From positions 1 to 36,224 of the forward strand of contig NZ_KB907019.1 in assembly GCF_000381745.1 (NCBI RefSeq): a stretch of 36,224 bases of DNA, read 5' to 3'. Positions 7,876 to 16,512 of the stretch are shown here, piece after piece. Every line of letters starts with the position of its first letter. Positions within the stretch are counted from its first letter, which is position 1. The notes beneath the pieces were generated by a model. It searched no databases. It saw only the letters and a list, made by a program, of their open reading frames with translations, and was not told the origin of the DNA. A program made the translations under genes and the position numbers. This DNA is from Psychromonas ossibalaenae ATCC BAA-1528 (GTDB taxonomy: Bacteria; Pseudomonadota; Gammaproteobacteria; Enterobacterales; Psychromonadaceae).

Positions 7876-8727
7876 ATGAAACAGTATTTAGATTTATGCC
7901 AGCGTATTATTGATGAGGGTGTGTGGATTGAAAATGAGCGTACCGGTAAACGCTGTTTAACCGTGATTAATGCGGATCTTGAGTATGATGTAAAAAATAA
8001 CAAGTTTCCGATGATCACCACACGTAAGAGTTTTTATAAGTCGGCGATTGCTGAGTTTCTGGGTTATATCCGCGGTTATGATAATGCCGCTGATTTTCGT
8101 GCTTTAGGTACTAAGACCTGGGATGCAAACGCCAATCTCAATGAAGCATGGCTGAATAATGAATACCGTAAAGGTCAAGATGATATGGGCCGTGTTTACG
8201 GTATCCAGGGACGCTCATGGGCAAAACCGGATGGTGATACCATTGATCAGCTGCGTAAAGTTGTTGATAACTTAAGCAAAGGTATTGATGACCGCGCTGA
8301 GATTATTACTTTTTATAATCCCGGTGAATTTCATATGGGTTGTTTGCGTCCGTGTATGCATACCCATACTTTCTCATTAGTGGGTGATACGCTGCATCTG
8401 ACCAGCTATCAGCGTTCATGTGACGTGCCGCTTGGCCTTAACTTTAATCAGGTGCAGGTCTTCACATTCCTGGCTCTGATGGCGCAGATCACTGGTAAAA
8501 AAGCCGGTACGGCTTATCATAAGATAGTAAACGCTCACATTTATGAAGATCAGCTGGAATTGATGCGCGATGTACAGTTAAAACGTCAGCCGTTTGCATC
8601 TCCGCAGCTTAAAATAAATCCCAAAATACAAAGCTTAGAAGATTTAGAAACCTGGGTGACCATGGATGATTTTGAGGTAGTGGGATATGAGCATCACGAA
8701 GCCATTAAATATCCCTTTGCAGTTTAA
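7876..8727 (+). CDS. thyA: Thymidylate synthase ThyA, 283-residue variant
   Basis: ThyA methylates dUMP to dTMP using methylenetetrahydrofolate. The catalytic cysteine is C160, in [10 protein letters not shown], and the phosphate-binding [16 protein letters not shown] follows at 179-194. The protein is about 20 residues longer than E. coli ThyA (264), and its active site reads PCMH instead of PCH. This matches the divergent ThyA I remember from Vibrio and other marine gammaproteobacteria, so the extra residue should be a subfamily trait and not a mutation. It is the last gene of the lgt operon and is followed by a perfect terminator. Confidence 0.94.
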   Translation: MKQYLDLCQRIIDEGVWIENERTGKRCLTVINADLEYDVKNNKFPMITTRKSFYKSAIAEFLGYIRGYDNAADFRALGTKTWDANANLNEAWLNNEYRKGQDDMGRVYGIQGRSWAKPDGDTIDQLRKVVDNLSKGIDDRAEIITFYNPGEFHMGCLRPCMHTHTFSLVGDTLHLTSYQRSCDVPLGLNFNQVQVFTFLALMAQITGKKAGTAYHKIVNAHIYEDQLELMRDVQLKRQPFASPQLKINPKIQSLEDLETWVTMDDFEVVGYEHHEAIKYPFAV

Positions 8728-8740
8728 CTAAAGCGCAGAT

Positions 8741-8780
8741 AACAAAAGCCCCGCTTAGACTCCTAAGCGGGGCTTTTGTT
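8741..8780 (+). terminator. thyA terminator, 18-bp perfect stem
   Basis: AACAAAAGCCCCGCTTAG (8741-8758) pairs perfectly with CTAAGCGGGGCTTTTGTT (8763-8780) around a 4-base loop. The GC-rich core followed by TTTTGTTT is a classic intrinsic terminator. Confidence 0.93.
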
Positions 8781-8801
8781 TGTGCAGATAAATTTAGTTA
8801 T

Positions 8802-8945
8802 CTACATAGTAACGAACTCTTCCGAACCGGTCGGGTGAATTGCTACCACGCTGTCAAAGTCAGCTTTAGTCGCGCCCATCTTCATCGGCTCTGTATCACA
8901 TTGAATTATTTGCTCAATAGCGATGCAGAGTAAACCTACCACTTT
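8802..8945 (-). pseudogene. gor: Decayed 3'-end fragment of a glutathione reductase gene
   Basis: The reverse strand encodes 47 residues and a stop that match the C-terminus of the intact Gor at 13395-14762. It opens KVVGL, degenerates in the middle, then reads [19 protein letters not shown] followed by SEEFVTM and a stop (intact: [28 protein letters not shown]). A 23-bp stretch is identical in both (8863-8885 and 13462-13484), but elsewhere third positions differ widely, so this is not a recent copy. The upstream nine-tenths of the gene is absent and no start exists. It sits directly behind the thyA terminator and marks the left edge of the accessory segment. Confidence 0.9.
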
Positions 8946-9009
8946 AGTAAATGGCCATATAGTAAAAAGAAATATTCTAACAGTACTTAGTTTTTCTTAA
9001 ATCAGTGCA

Positions 9010-9801
9010 ATGCTAAAAAAACTACGCATTGAATTTAATGACGATCTCTTTATCAGAAATAAGAATCATCTAGAGCCGACACCAAAGTGTGAAGAGATTT
9101 TATCTCAGCTTCCCGAGATATTTGATAGGTTATCTGTCCTGTATTCTGATTACTCTGACTGGAATATATCTAACCTGTCAGGTGAAGTTCTGCTCTACTT
9201 ACCCGCACCTTTAATCAACATCATAGCACCACCTCTTCTTAAAAAACTGTGCAGACTTGCTCCAAACCTAACCGTAGAGTGCGCCAATTGGACATCAGAT
9301 ACTGTACAAGCGCTGGAAGAAGACAAACATTCTTGGGGAGTAAGTTATTTACCGGTAAGTTCTGGTAAAAACCTAGTTGAAAAGCAACTATATGATGATA
9401 GTTTCATATTAATTATGGGAAAAAAACACCCGCTAACCTCCAGTAATTTAAAAGAAGTATTCAACTATCCAATCTGTGTCACTATCATCCCCGGCTTCTC
9501 TGAAGGTTCCAGAATGGAGATGCTAATCAAAAGATATAAGATGGACAAAAAAGTTAATGTGAGGCTTAGTGATATGAGTTCAATGTTTAAATTACTCAGC
9601 ACTTCTGAATTCATTGGAACTACTTCAAGCCTGTATAAAAATGCCTTACCTAATGACATCCGCTGCGAAGCGCTTCCTCCTGAAATGAATCCTAGGCTTT
9701 TCAAAAAGCCTCTGGTTTTTTTTACTAATCAAAGAAACAGTGCCGATCCGCTTTCTGACTGGCTTTACACCGAAATAAAACAAATTATTGATGCACTATA
9801 G
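9010..9801 (+). pseudogene. LysR-family regulator lacking most of its HTH domain
   Basis: The 263-residue frame starts inside the LysR winged-helix domain: MLKKLRIEFNDDLFIRN followed by HLEPTPKCEEI is the usual LKxLRxxxxDPLFxR...PTPxA segment, normally at about residues 32-60. The rest is a complete substrate-binding domain (about 60-260). Upstream, the codons for I-S-A remain in frame and then a TAA at 8998-9000 stops the frame. No frame in 8946-9009 encodes the missing first helices and the ATG has no ribosome site. It therefore cannot bind DNA in the usual way and is best read as a 5'-truncated gene. The loss lies about 50 bp from the gor remnant, which suggests both were made by the same rearrangement. 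Confidence 0.8.
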
Positions 9802-10018
9802 TTACGATAGCCATTTTATCCCGCAAAGAATTTTCGATTTTTGAATCGTTAAACTTAACCTCGGCATTTATTTATACTCCTCTGAATCAGTTTCCACAAT
9901 ACTCCGAATAGGCCTTTTTTTTCAGCTCTGCTGGTACAGTTACCCCAATTATTAATAGACAGTTGCGGCTGCAGTTTATTCATTTTTCTGAATACTGCTG
10001 GCTGCGATTAGGGGCATT

Positions 10019-11233
10019 ATGAAAGCATTTCACCTTATGTGTAAACCAGTTAGTTATTCGTGTAATTTGGATTGCACATACTGCTTTTATTTAGATAAAG
10101 AGCAGCATGTACTGCCTGAAAAAAAACAGATGAAAATGGATGATCAGACCCTTGAGCTATACATTCAAAATTTTATTTCTGCACAAGAACAGGATGAAAT
10201 ACTGTTTGCCTGGCAGGGGGGAGAGCCAACTTTAGCTGGGCTGGATTTTTATAAAAAAGCAGTTGAATTACAAAGTAAATATGCGAATGGAAAGAAAATT
10301 AAAAACACCTTTCAAACTAATGCCATATTAATTGACAGCAACTGGGCTGAGTTTTTTAAGCTGCACAATTTTTTAGTGGGGGTATCTATTGATGGGCCGG
10401 ACTTTGTGCATGACCATTATCGTGTTACCCGCAGCAATAAAGGAACACATAACAAGGTGCTTCAGGCTATTAACCTTTTGAAGGATCAGAAAGTTGAATT
10501 TAATATAATTACCGTTATTACAAAACACTCTCTCAAATATGCGCAAGAGATATATCACTACATAACCAAAAATATTGGTGCACAACATATTCAGTTTATT
10601 CCAATCGTTGAACACCGCTCAACTTTGAATGAACAACTTATTTACCCTAGCCCAGATAGCGATTCATTGTTAACGGACTGGTCAATATCAGGTGAACAGT
10701 ATGGTTTATTCATGCAGGATATATTTAGGCTATGGGTAACTAAAGATGTAGGCCGAGTATTTGTTCAGCTTTTCGAAAATGCACTGACCGCTTGGTATGG
10801 TTATACTCCAAGCCTTTGTACAATGCGGCCAACCTGTGGTGATGCACTTGTTTTAGAACAAAATGGTGATATTTATAGCTGCGATCATTACGTCTATCCA
10901 GAGTATAAAATTGGCAATATTAAACAGCAAAACCTCAATAAAATAATAAACCAAAAAAAGCAGAAACAATTTTCTTCTGATAAATCAAAACTTAACCGTC
11001 TCTGTCATGAATGTGAATTTAAATTTACCTGTCATGGCGGTTGCCCAAAACACCGCACGTTGGATATCGGGCTAACACATAAGCACAACCACCTATGTGA
11101 CGGCTATAAAATTATCTTTGCTGAGATGGATCCGTACCTGAAATGTATGGTCAAGCTCATACAAAGTGGTAAGCCTGCATCGCAAATCATGAATCACATC
11201 TATCAGGTTAGCTTCCCAGAAAACAGTATTTAA
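10019..11233 (+). CDS. Anaerobic sulfatase-maturating enzyme (radical SAM)
   Basis: This 404-residue protein is predicted to oxidise the active-site cysteine or serine of a sulfatase to formylglycine in the cytoplasm, without oxygen. The radical-SAM motif is C15-x3-C19-x2-C22 (CNLDCTYC). The SPASM domain has all expected cysteines, C267, C273, C288, C329, C332, C338, C342 and C360. Their spacing equals that of the Clostridium perfringens enzyme as I remember it, shifted by 12 residues throughout. The catalytic base matches D289, next to C288 in YSCDHYVYPEY. A GGGG-type ribosome site precedes the ATG. The partner sulfatase starts 47 bp downstream, so the two genes should be co-transcribed and form an enzyme-substrate pair. 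Confidence 0.95.
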   Translation: MKAFHLMCKPVSYSCNLDCTYCFYLDKEQHVLPEKKQMKMDDQTLELYIQNFISAQEQDEILFAWQGGEPTLAGLDFYKKAVELQSKYANGKKIKNTFQTNAILIDSNWAEFFKLHNFLVGVSIDGPDFVHDHYRVTRSNKGTHNKVLQAINLLKDQKVEFNIITVITKHSLKYAQEIYHYITKNIGAQHIQFIPIVEHRSTLNEQLIYPSPDSDSLLTDWSISGEQYGLFMQDIFRLWVTKDVGRVFVQLFENALTAWYGYTPSLCTMRPTCGDALVLEQNGDIYSCDHYVYPEYKIGNIKQQNLNKIINQKKQKQFSSDKSKLNRLCHECEFKFTCHGGCPKHRTLDIGLTHKHNHLCDGYKIIFAEMDPYLKCMVKLIQSGKPASQIMNHIYQVSFPENSI

Positions 11234-11280
11234 ACCGCTAGCAGCATCAAGATTAATAACATTAAGTAAAAGGGGATTAT

Positions 11281-12897
11281 ATGAAAAACATCAGTAAGCC
11301 AACAAAGATAGGGTTATTAACTTTACCTTTCATGGCATTAAATAGTATCGCAGCGGAACTGCCACTGGCAGTAAGCGACGATACTTTTCTAGCAAAAACG
11401 GTTGCTAAAAGAGACAATTTAGCGCCATCGATTGAGCGAGTGGAAGAGCAGAAACTAACGGCCGCTAAGCTTGAAAATGCAAAAAACAAATATGGCTCAA
11501 AGCCAAATATCGTATTGATACTGCTAGATGACGTAGCGTATGGTGATTTTGGAGTTTACGGCGGCGGAAATACCGTCGGTGCTGCAACGCCTAATATAGA
11601 TGCAATTGCAAACCAAGGGCTGCAGTTAAATAACGCCTACTCACAGCCTTCGTGTACACCAACACGCGCGACCATAATGACAGGTCAGCTGCCCATTCGT
11701 ACCGGTTTATTGAGACCTATGCTTCCAGGTGAAGGAACAACAGGAATAGGCTTAGATAAAACCAGTACATTACCTCAGAAACTAAGTAATGCAGGTTATA
11801 CAACTCAGATGGTTGGTAAGTGGCATCTTGGCACATTTAAAGAAGCACAGCCGCAAAATGTTGGCTTTGATCACTACTACGGTATCTTAACGTCATCTGA
11901 TGATTATACTGCGTGGAATGAACAATGGCGTAACCCCGATTTGATCCATGATAAAGCAAGAAATGAATGGGCTAAAGAGGGGGAAATCATGTCGATTGTT
12001 GAAGGCAGCCGAGGCGAAGAAGCCAGAAAGGTATCGCCAATTGATATGGAATCAATACGTTTTGTAGATGAAAAATTAACCAGTAAAGCAACTGATTTTA
12101 TCGCATCGCAAGAAGATACAGATAAGCCGTTCTTCCTATATTATGCAACGCGTGGTGCGCATAATGATAACTATCCACACCCTGACTTTATCGGTAAGTC
12201 AAAATCAAAGTACCCGTACAAAGATGTTATTGTTGAATTAGACCACCGTATCGGTGAGATCAAAAGCTCACTCAAAGAGGCTGGGAAACTAGACAATACG
12301 CTATTTATTATTACCAGTGACAACGGACCATTTGTTGAAGCATTCCCTGATTCTGGTGTAACCCCTTTCCGCGGCGCTAAAGGAACTTCTTATGAAGGTG
12401 GAGTTCGTGTACCGACCATTGCTTACTGGCCTGGAATGATCAAACCAGGGCAAGTCTCAGATGGTTTATTTGATTTGACCGATATTTATGCCACTGCGCT
12501 GTCTGTAGCTGGTGCTAGTGATTTACTGCCAACAGATAGATACATCGATAGTATCGACCAAAGTGCGTTTCTGTTAACTGAAAACGGCAAGTCACATCGT
12601 CGCGAAATATTCTATTGGGCAAGTAATGCTTTAATGGGCGTACGTATTGCTGAATATAAATTCATGGTAAAAGATCAATCGTTTGAGTTTACAGACACTT
12701 GGCCAAAATCGAGCCCTTTTCAAAGTACAGTAACTGACTCTCTGTATGGAGGAAAGTTATTTAACCTGCACATTGATCCGCAAGAGCGTTATGCAATGAC
12801 CCCGTTAAAACAACCACACGCACCCGTTTTAATGCAGGCAATTAATAAGCACTTGAAGACCTTTGTTGACTACCCTCCAGCGATAAAGATTAAATAA
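11281..12897 (+). CDS. Secreted cysteine-type sulfatase
   Basis: The 538-residue protein has an N-terminal signal peptide (about 1-25, basic start, hydrophobic core, cleavage near SIAA-EL), so it should act in the periplasm or outside. It belongs to the type I formylglycine sulfatases. The modification motif is C125-T-P-T-R129; metal ligands are D83 and D84 (LLDDVAYGD) and D347-N348 (TSDNGP); K180 and H182 (GKWHLG) and K367 complete the active site. It would hydrolyse sulfate esters of carbohydrates or aryl compounds; the natural substrate cannot be told. The maturase gene lies just upstream. No polysaccharide lyase, glycosidase or transporter is nearby, so this is not a full polysaccharide-utilisation locus. 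Confidence 0.94.
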   Translation: MKNISKPTKIGLLTLPFMALNSIAAELPLAVSDDTFLAKTVAKRDNLAPSIERVEEQKLTAAKLENAKNKYGSKPNIVLILLDDVAYGDFGVYGGGNTVGAATPNIDAIANQGLQLNNAYSQPSCTPTRATIMTGQLPIRTGLLRPMLPGEGTTGIGLDKTSTLPQKLSNAGYTTQMVGKWHLGTFKEAQPQNVGFDHYYGILTSSDDYTAWNEQWRNPDLIHDKARNEWAKEGEIMSIVEGSRGEEARKVSPIDMESIRFVDEKLTSKATDFIASQEDTDKPFFLYYATRGAHNDNYPHPDFIGKSKSKYPYKDVIVELDHRIGEIKSSLKEAGKLDNTLFIITSDNGPFVEAFPDSGVTPFRGAKGTSYEGGVRVPTIAYWPGMIKPGQVSDGLFDLTDIYATALSVAGASDLLPTDRYIDSIDQSAFLLTENGKSHRREIFYWASNALMGVRIAEYKFMVKDQSFEFTDTWPKSSPFQSTVTDSLYGGKLFNLHIDPQERYAMTPLKQPHAPVLMQAINKHLKTFVDYPPAIKIK

Positions 12898-12925
12898 AAG
12901 CATCGCTTTACTATCGTAATTAAAT

Positions 12926-12953
12926 AGGGCTTCTAGTAATAGAGGCCCTTTCT
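12926..12953 (+). terminator. Probable sulfatase terminator
   Basis: AGGGCTTCT (12926-12934) pairs with AGAGGCCCT (12941-12949), with one G-T wobble, around a 6-base loop and is followed by TTCT. It lies 29 bp after the sulfatase stop. The T run is short. Confidence 0.55.
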
Positions 12954-12973
12954 GCACTAACCAGTTATGTTAA
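12948..12973. repeat. Imperfect 26-bp copy of the gor stop-codon region
   Basis: Bases 12948-12973 match 13386-13411, which span the gor stop and last codons, at 21 of 26 positions (shared core CTTTCT-CACTAAC). The copy is in the same orientation as gor. It could be a third, very short remnant of the gor 3' end or a chance match. Confidence 0.35.
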
Positions 12974-13394
12974 TTTCTGAGTGAAATAAAAACGATATAA
13001 AAGAGTTAGAGACCATTAGGGGGAAAAAACTAACTCATTGAAGGTGATTAGCTTCTAGGAAGCTCCTGTATATTAAGACCGCTCTTGAATAAGAGCTTAA
13101 ATCTTCTAATTACTTCGTAGACTTTAGATAAAGGAACCATCAGTTTACGGGCTTAACGTAAGTATAATTTATGTCGTAAAGGGGGAGGACCGAAGCTAGC
13201 AGGATATTTTCTTAAATGAAATAGAGGGAAGGTAAGTTGTCTTAAGCATAAACTTATTCTCCTAATTTTATTTTTGTCGCTGTGATCAACTACGCCATGC
13301 GTACTCCGAAAAAATGGGCATGAAATAGTAGTAACATGCCTTCCAAAATTTCCAAAATACGCACAGATTAAAACGTAATGGTGCGCTTTCTACA
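12974..13394. other. Non-coding stretch with short hairpins before gor
   Basis: No credible ORF is present. Short perfect inverted repeats occur: AGCTTC/GAAGCT (13050-13064), GCTCTT/AAGAGC (13081-13096, 4-base loop) and GGCATG/CATGCC (13317-13340). The plus strand between about 13015 and 13230 has several GGA motifs (AGGGGGA, TAGGA, AAGGA, GGGAGGA, CAGGA, GAGGGA). This is either the debris of the rearrangement or an unrecognised RNA. Confidence 0.4.
13309..13340 (-). terminator. Possible gor terminator
   Basis: On the minus strand a GGCATG/CATGCC stem with a 12-base loop (13317-13340) is followed by CATTTTTT (13309-13316). It is 55 bp beyond the gor stop. The stem is short, so efficiency is uncertain. 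Confidence 0.45.
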
Positions 13395-14762
13395 CTAACG
13401 GGTCATGGTAACAAATTCCTCGCTGCCCGTTGGATGAATCGCAACAACAGCATCAAAATCGGCTTTAGTCGCGCCCATCTTCATAGCTACTGCAAATCCC
13501 TGGATCATTTCATCAACAGTAAAGCCAATACCGTGTAAACCAACCACTTTTTCATCAGGGCCTGCGCAAACTAATTTCATTTTACATGGTTGACGATGTT
13601 TAGTGACTGCAGTGTACATGGCAGTAAAGCCTGACTGGTATACTTTGATATTATCCTTACCGTATTGTTTAACTGCATCCTGTTCAGTCAAGCCGATCGT
13701 ACCAATCGGCGGGTGACTAAACACAACCGTTGCAATTAAGTCATAATCCATTTTCGCATCTGTTTTATTATTAAATAAACGCTCAGAAAGCAGGCGGCCC
13801 GCTTTCACGGCCACTGGCGTTAGCTCAACCCCGCCTTCCATAATATCACCGACACAGTAGATGCCCGGAATATTGGTTTCCTGGTAGGCATCCACTTTGA
13901 TGTAACCACGAGCATTCGTTTCTACACCGGTTGCTTGTAAGTTGATTGTATCCGTCGCTGGATGGCGTCCAATCGCCCAGATCAGGGTGTCGACATTATA
14001 GCTTTCGCCATTTTCAAGGTGCAGGGTTAAGCTGCCGTCAGCTTCTTTAACTACTTCTTTGGGTACAGAGTGAGTATGTAAAGTTGGCCCTTCAGCTGCC
14101 ATCACTTCTGTCAGGGGTTCAATGATCATCGGATCAAAGCTGCGCAATACAGACTCTTTACGGCAGAATAGATGCGTCTCAGTGCCTAGGGAGTGTAATA
14201 CACCGGCAAGTTCGACGGCGATATAACCTGCGCCGATAACGGCGACTCGTTTTGGCTGCTTGTTTAATTCAAAGAATCCATTGGAATCAATACCAAATTC
14301 AGCACCGGGAATATTCGGAATAGTCGGGCGGCCGCCGGTGGCAATGGTGATATGTTTTGCACTGTAAATTTTACCATCGACTTCAACACTGTTTTTATTA
14401 ACGAATTTGGCAAAACCTTTTATGACATTGATTTTATTATTGCCTAACACGCGATCGTAAGAATCATGAATACGGCTGATATAGGCTTGGCGGTTTTCCA
14501 CCAGTTTAGCCCAGTTAAAACCTTTAAGTTCCACATCAAAGCCGTAATCTTCAGAATAAAGATTAATCGCTTCAGCAACTTGTGCACCATGCCACATTAC
14601 TTTTTTCGGAACACAACCAACATTAACACAGGTACCACCTAACTCTTTGGCCTCTATTAAGGCAACGTTAGCGCCATGCATCGCTGCACGATTCGCTGAA
14701 GCGATACCGCCGCTGCCGCCGCCGATACAGATATAGTCGAAATCGAAATTATTCTCGCTCAT
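13395..14762 (-). CDS. gor: Glutathione-disulfide reductase Gor
   Basis: Gor reduces oxidised glutathione with NADPH in the cytoplasm. The 455-residue protein (E. coli 450) has the FAD-binding GGGSGG at 14-19 and the redox-active pair C45 and C50 in [14 protein letters not shown] second Rossmann motif, [11 protein letters not shown], is followed by [12 protein letters not shown], whose arginines specify NADPH. The C-terminal catalytic H443 and E448 lie in HPTGSEE. GGAG lies six bases before the ATG. serC is upstream on the same strand with a 33-bp gap, so the two may share a transcript. A diverged fragment of the same gene end lies at 8802-8945. Confidence 0.95.
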   Translation of the reverse strand: MSENNFDFDYICIGGGSGGIASANRAAMHGANVALIEAKELGGTCVNVGCVPKKVMWHGAQVAEAINLYSEDYGFDVELKGFNWAKLVENRQAYISRIHDSYDRVLGNNKINVIKGFAKFVNKNSVEVDGKIYSAKHITIATGGRPTIPNIPGAEFGIDSNGFFELNKQPKRVAVIGAGYIAVELAGVLHSLGTETHLFCRKESVLRSFDPMIIEPLTEVMAAEGPTLHTHSVPKEVVKEADGSLTLHLENGESYNVDTLIWAIGRHPATDTINLQATGVETNARGYIKVDAYQETNIPGIYCVGDIMEGGVELTPVAVKAGRLLSERLFNNKTDAKMDYDLIATVVFSHPPIGTIGLTEQDAVKQYGKDNIKVYQSGFTAMYTAVTKHRQPCKMKLVCAGPDEKVVGLHGIGFTVDEMIQGFAVAMKMGATKADFDAVVAIHPTGSEEFVTMTR

Positions 14763-14795
14763 GTTTGCTCCAATCTTTATAGTTTTTTTTATTTA

Positions 14796-15923
14796 TTATG
14801 AGACTTCCAGGTAAGCCCAGGTAAGCCATGGTAAAAGTGCCGTTAAGTCACTTTCTTGTACAGTACTGCCGCACCAGATACGTAACCCGCTTGGTGCGTC
14901 TTTATAGGCGCCGATATCATAGGCCGCCTGGTTATCAGCCAGTAGTTTTATAAGCTGTTTAATTTGACTGCTGTCTAAATCAAGCGACAAACACACGCTG
15001 GTATTTGAAAGGCTTGCCGGGTCTTCTGCTAAGAAATTAATCCAGCTGTTTTGTGATACATAAGTTTCTAAAACTGCGAGGTTATCTAAAGACTTTTGAA
15101 TACTTGCCTGTACTCCGCCAATATTTTTTACCCAGTTTAATGCATCCTGATAATCCGCAACACAAAGCATGGAAGGAGTATTGATAGTAGCGCCTTTAAA
15201 AATGCCTTCAATCAGTTTACCGCCTGCTGTTAAACGGAATATTTTCGGCATCGGCCAGCTTGGAATGTAATTTTCTAAACGTTCTACGGCGCGCGGGCTT
15301 AAAATAATAACCCCGTGCCCGCCTTCGCCGCCTAATACTTTCTGCCAGCTGAATGTGGTGACATCTAATTTTTCCCAGGGCATCTGCATGGCAAATACTG
15401 CAGAGGTTGCATCGCAGATGGTTAAACCTTCACGGTCGTCAGCGATAAAATCTCCATTCTTAACTTTTACACCGGAAGTCGTACCGTTCCAAGTGAAGAT
15501 ACAGTCATTAGCTGGGTTAACTTGGCTTAAATCCGGCAGCACACCGTAATTAGATTTAATTTCATTGACGTTTTCAAGTTTTAATTGTTTCGTAATATCA
15601 GCGAACCAGCCCTGACCAAACGACTCCCAGTAACAGACATCAACCGGGCGGGCGCCGAGCATTGACCACATGATCATCTCCATTGCGCCCGTATCTGATG
15701 CCGGTACGATACCTACTCGATAACCCTCTGGAAGCTGCAGCAGTTCCGCAGTATCACGGATTACTTTCTGCAGCGCATCTTTACCAACAACAGAACGGTG
15801 TGAGCGTCCTAGTGTTGAAATATCTAATTGGTCGAGCGCGTAACCCGGGCGCTTGGCACACGGCCCCGATGAAAAGTTAGGATTCGCAGGTTTGATTAAT
15901 GGTGTCGGATTACTCATTTGCAT
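14796..15923 (-). CDS. serC: Phosphoserine aminotransferase, alphaproteobacterial/Methanosarcina type
   Basis: SerC converts 3-phosphohydroxypyruvate to phosphoserine in serine synthesis, using pyridoxal phosphate. The protein (375 residues from this start) is not of the E. coli SerC type. Its NFSSGPCAKRPGY start, TLGRSHRS, VGIVPASDTGAMEM, FTWNGTTSGV and FRLTAGGKLIEGIFKG segments match the class typical of alphaproteobacteria and Methanosarcina. The PLP lysine is K195 in FSWQKVLGGEGGHG. The ATG at 15923 follows AAGGA by four bases; an in-frame ATG at 15917 is equally possible. A longer frame back to 15980 adds a non-homologous hydrophobic stretch and was not used. Confidence 0.9.
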   Translation of the reverse strand: MQMSNPTPLIKPANPNFSSGPCAKRPGYALDQLDISTLGRSHRSVVGKDALQKVIRDTAELLQLPEGYRVGIVPASDTGAMEMIMWSMLGARPVDVCYWESFGQGWFADITKQLKLENVNEIKSNYGVLPDLSQVNPANDCIFTWNGTTSGVKVKNGDFIADDREGLTICDATSAVFAMQMPWEKLDVTTFSWQKVLGGEGGHGVIILSPRAVERLENYIPSWPMPKIFRLTAGGKLIEGIFKGATINTPSMLCVADYQDALNWVKNIGGVQASIQKSLDNLAVLETYVSQNSWINFLAEDPASLSNTSVCLSLDLDSSQIKQLIKLLADNQAAYDIGAYKDAPSGLRIWCGSTVQESDLTALLPWLTWAYLEVS

Positions 15924-16353
15924 CACATCCTTATTAGTTGCTTTAGGCAGTAAGAGTATAAAAATACACCAGAGTCTCACTGCTGGCTATGAGTAGTTAG
16001 CTGAAAGATAAAATTTTTAATAATAGTGAGGTTATTACACAGATAAATAATCATGAGGATCCAGTACGACGGGTCTTTTTTTAGGAATTTTTAATATTCC
16101 CAAATAACGGTTTTAGTCGTTTATTGTCGCCGGAGTGAATTAGAGGCCTATTTTAATATTGAGCGACAGCATTAGTAGAGAGGGAAAAATTATAGGAGGA
16201 TAGCGCCGATGTACTCACGCATATTTATGAATAACCACTATTTTAGCATAACTGACTTTGGCCGTTATTGAGCATAAATTAAGCATTACTTCTCTTGTTT
16301 TTGTCTCATTGCTGGATTTCTAAGCAGTTGATTCGTTTTATTACAAAGGAGGC
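15924..16353. other. Intergenic region between serC and tRNA-Trp
   Basis: Bases 15924-16353 hold no recognisable gene. A weak GATCC/GGGTC hairpin followed by seven T (16054-16080) could be a poor terminator on the plus strand. A 20-codon frame with a strong ribosome site is listed separately. No promoter was assigned. Confidence 0.4.
16209..16271 (+). other. Possible 20-residue ORF with strong ribosome site
   Basis: AGGAGGA at 16194-16200 is followed after eight bases by an ATG and a 20-codon frame (MYSRIFMNNHYFSITDFGRY) ending in TGA at 16269-16271. There is no known homologue in memory and nothing else supports it. Confidence 0.2.
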
Positions 16354-16381
16354 TTTACTTTATTTTCTGTTTAGGTATTAT
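16354..16381 (+). promoter_or_regulatory. Probable tRNA-Trp promoter
   Basis: TTTACT (16354-16359) and TATTAT (16376-16381) are separated by 16 bases and followed by the GC-rich TGCGC discriminator typical of stringently controlled stable RNA genes. The tRNA starts 14 bases after the -10 element. Confidence 0.6.
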
Positions 16382-16394
16382 TGCGCTCAACAAC

Positions 16395-16470
16395 AGGGGT
16401 GTAGTTCCAACGGCAGAACGACGGATTCCAAATCCGTATGTTGGGAGTTCGAATCTCTCCACCCCTGCCA
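16395..16470 (+). tRNA. trpT: tRNA-Trp(CCA)
   Basis: The 76-base sequence folds as a cloverleaf. The acceptor stem is AGGGGTG with CACCCCT, and the anticodon stem ACGGA/TCCGT has CCA at 16428-16430. The T arm GGGAG-TTCGAAT-CTCTC is intact, and a genomic CCA end closes the gene at 16468-16470. It matches E. coli tRNA-Trp closely apart from the D loop. It is a single gene with its own promoter and terminator, whereas E. coli trpT lies in an rRNA operon. Confidence 0.97.
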
Positions 16471-16480
16471 CATTAAGACA

Positions 16481-16512
16481 AAGGCTCAACAGTTTACTGT
16501 TGAGCCTTTTTC
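16481..16512 (+). terminator. tRNA-Trp terminator
   Basis: AAGGCTCAACAGT (16481-16493) pairs with ACTGTTGAGCCTT (16496-16508), leaving a very tight loop, followed by TTTTC. It starts 10 bases after the tRNA end. Confidence 0.9.

Noticed and set aside
8325..8364. ThyA active-site insertion as a damaging mutation
   Set aside because: The PCMH form and 283-residue length agree with the ThyA type remembered from Vibrio, so it is a subfamily feature.
15924..15980. Longer SerC start with a hydrophobic N-terminus
   Set aside because: The added residues have no family counterpart, and a ribosome site fits the internal ATGs at 15923 or 15917.
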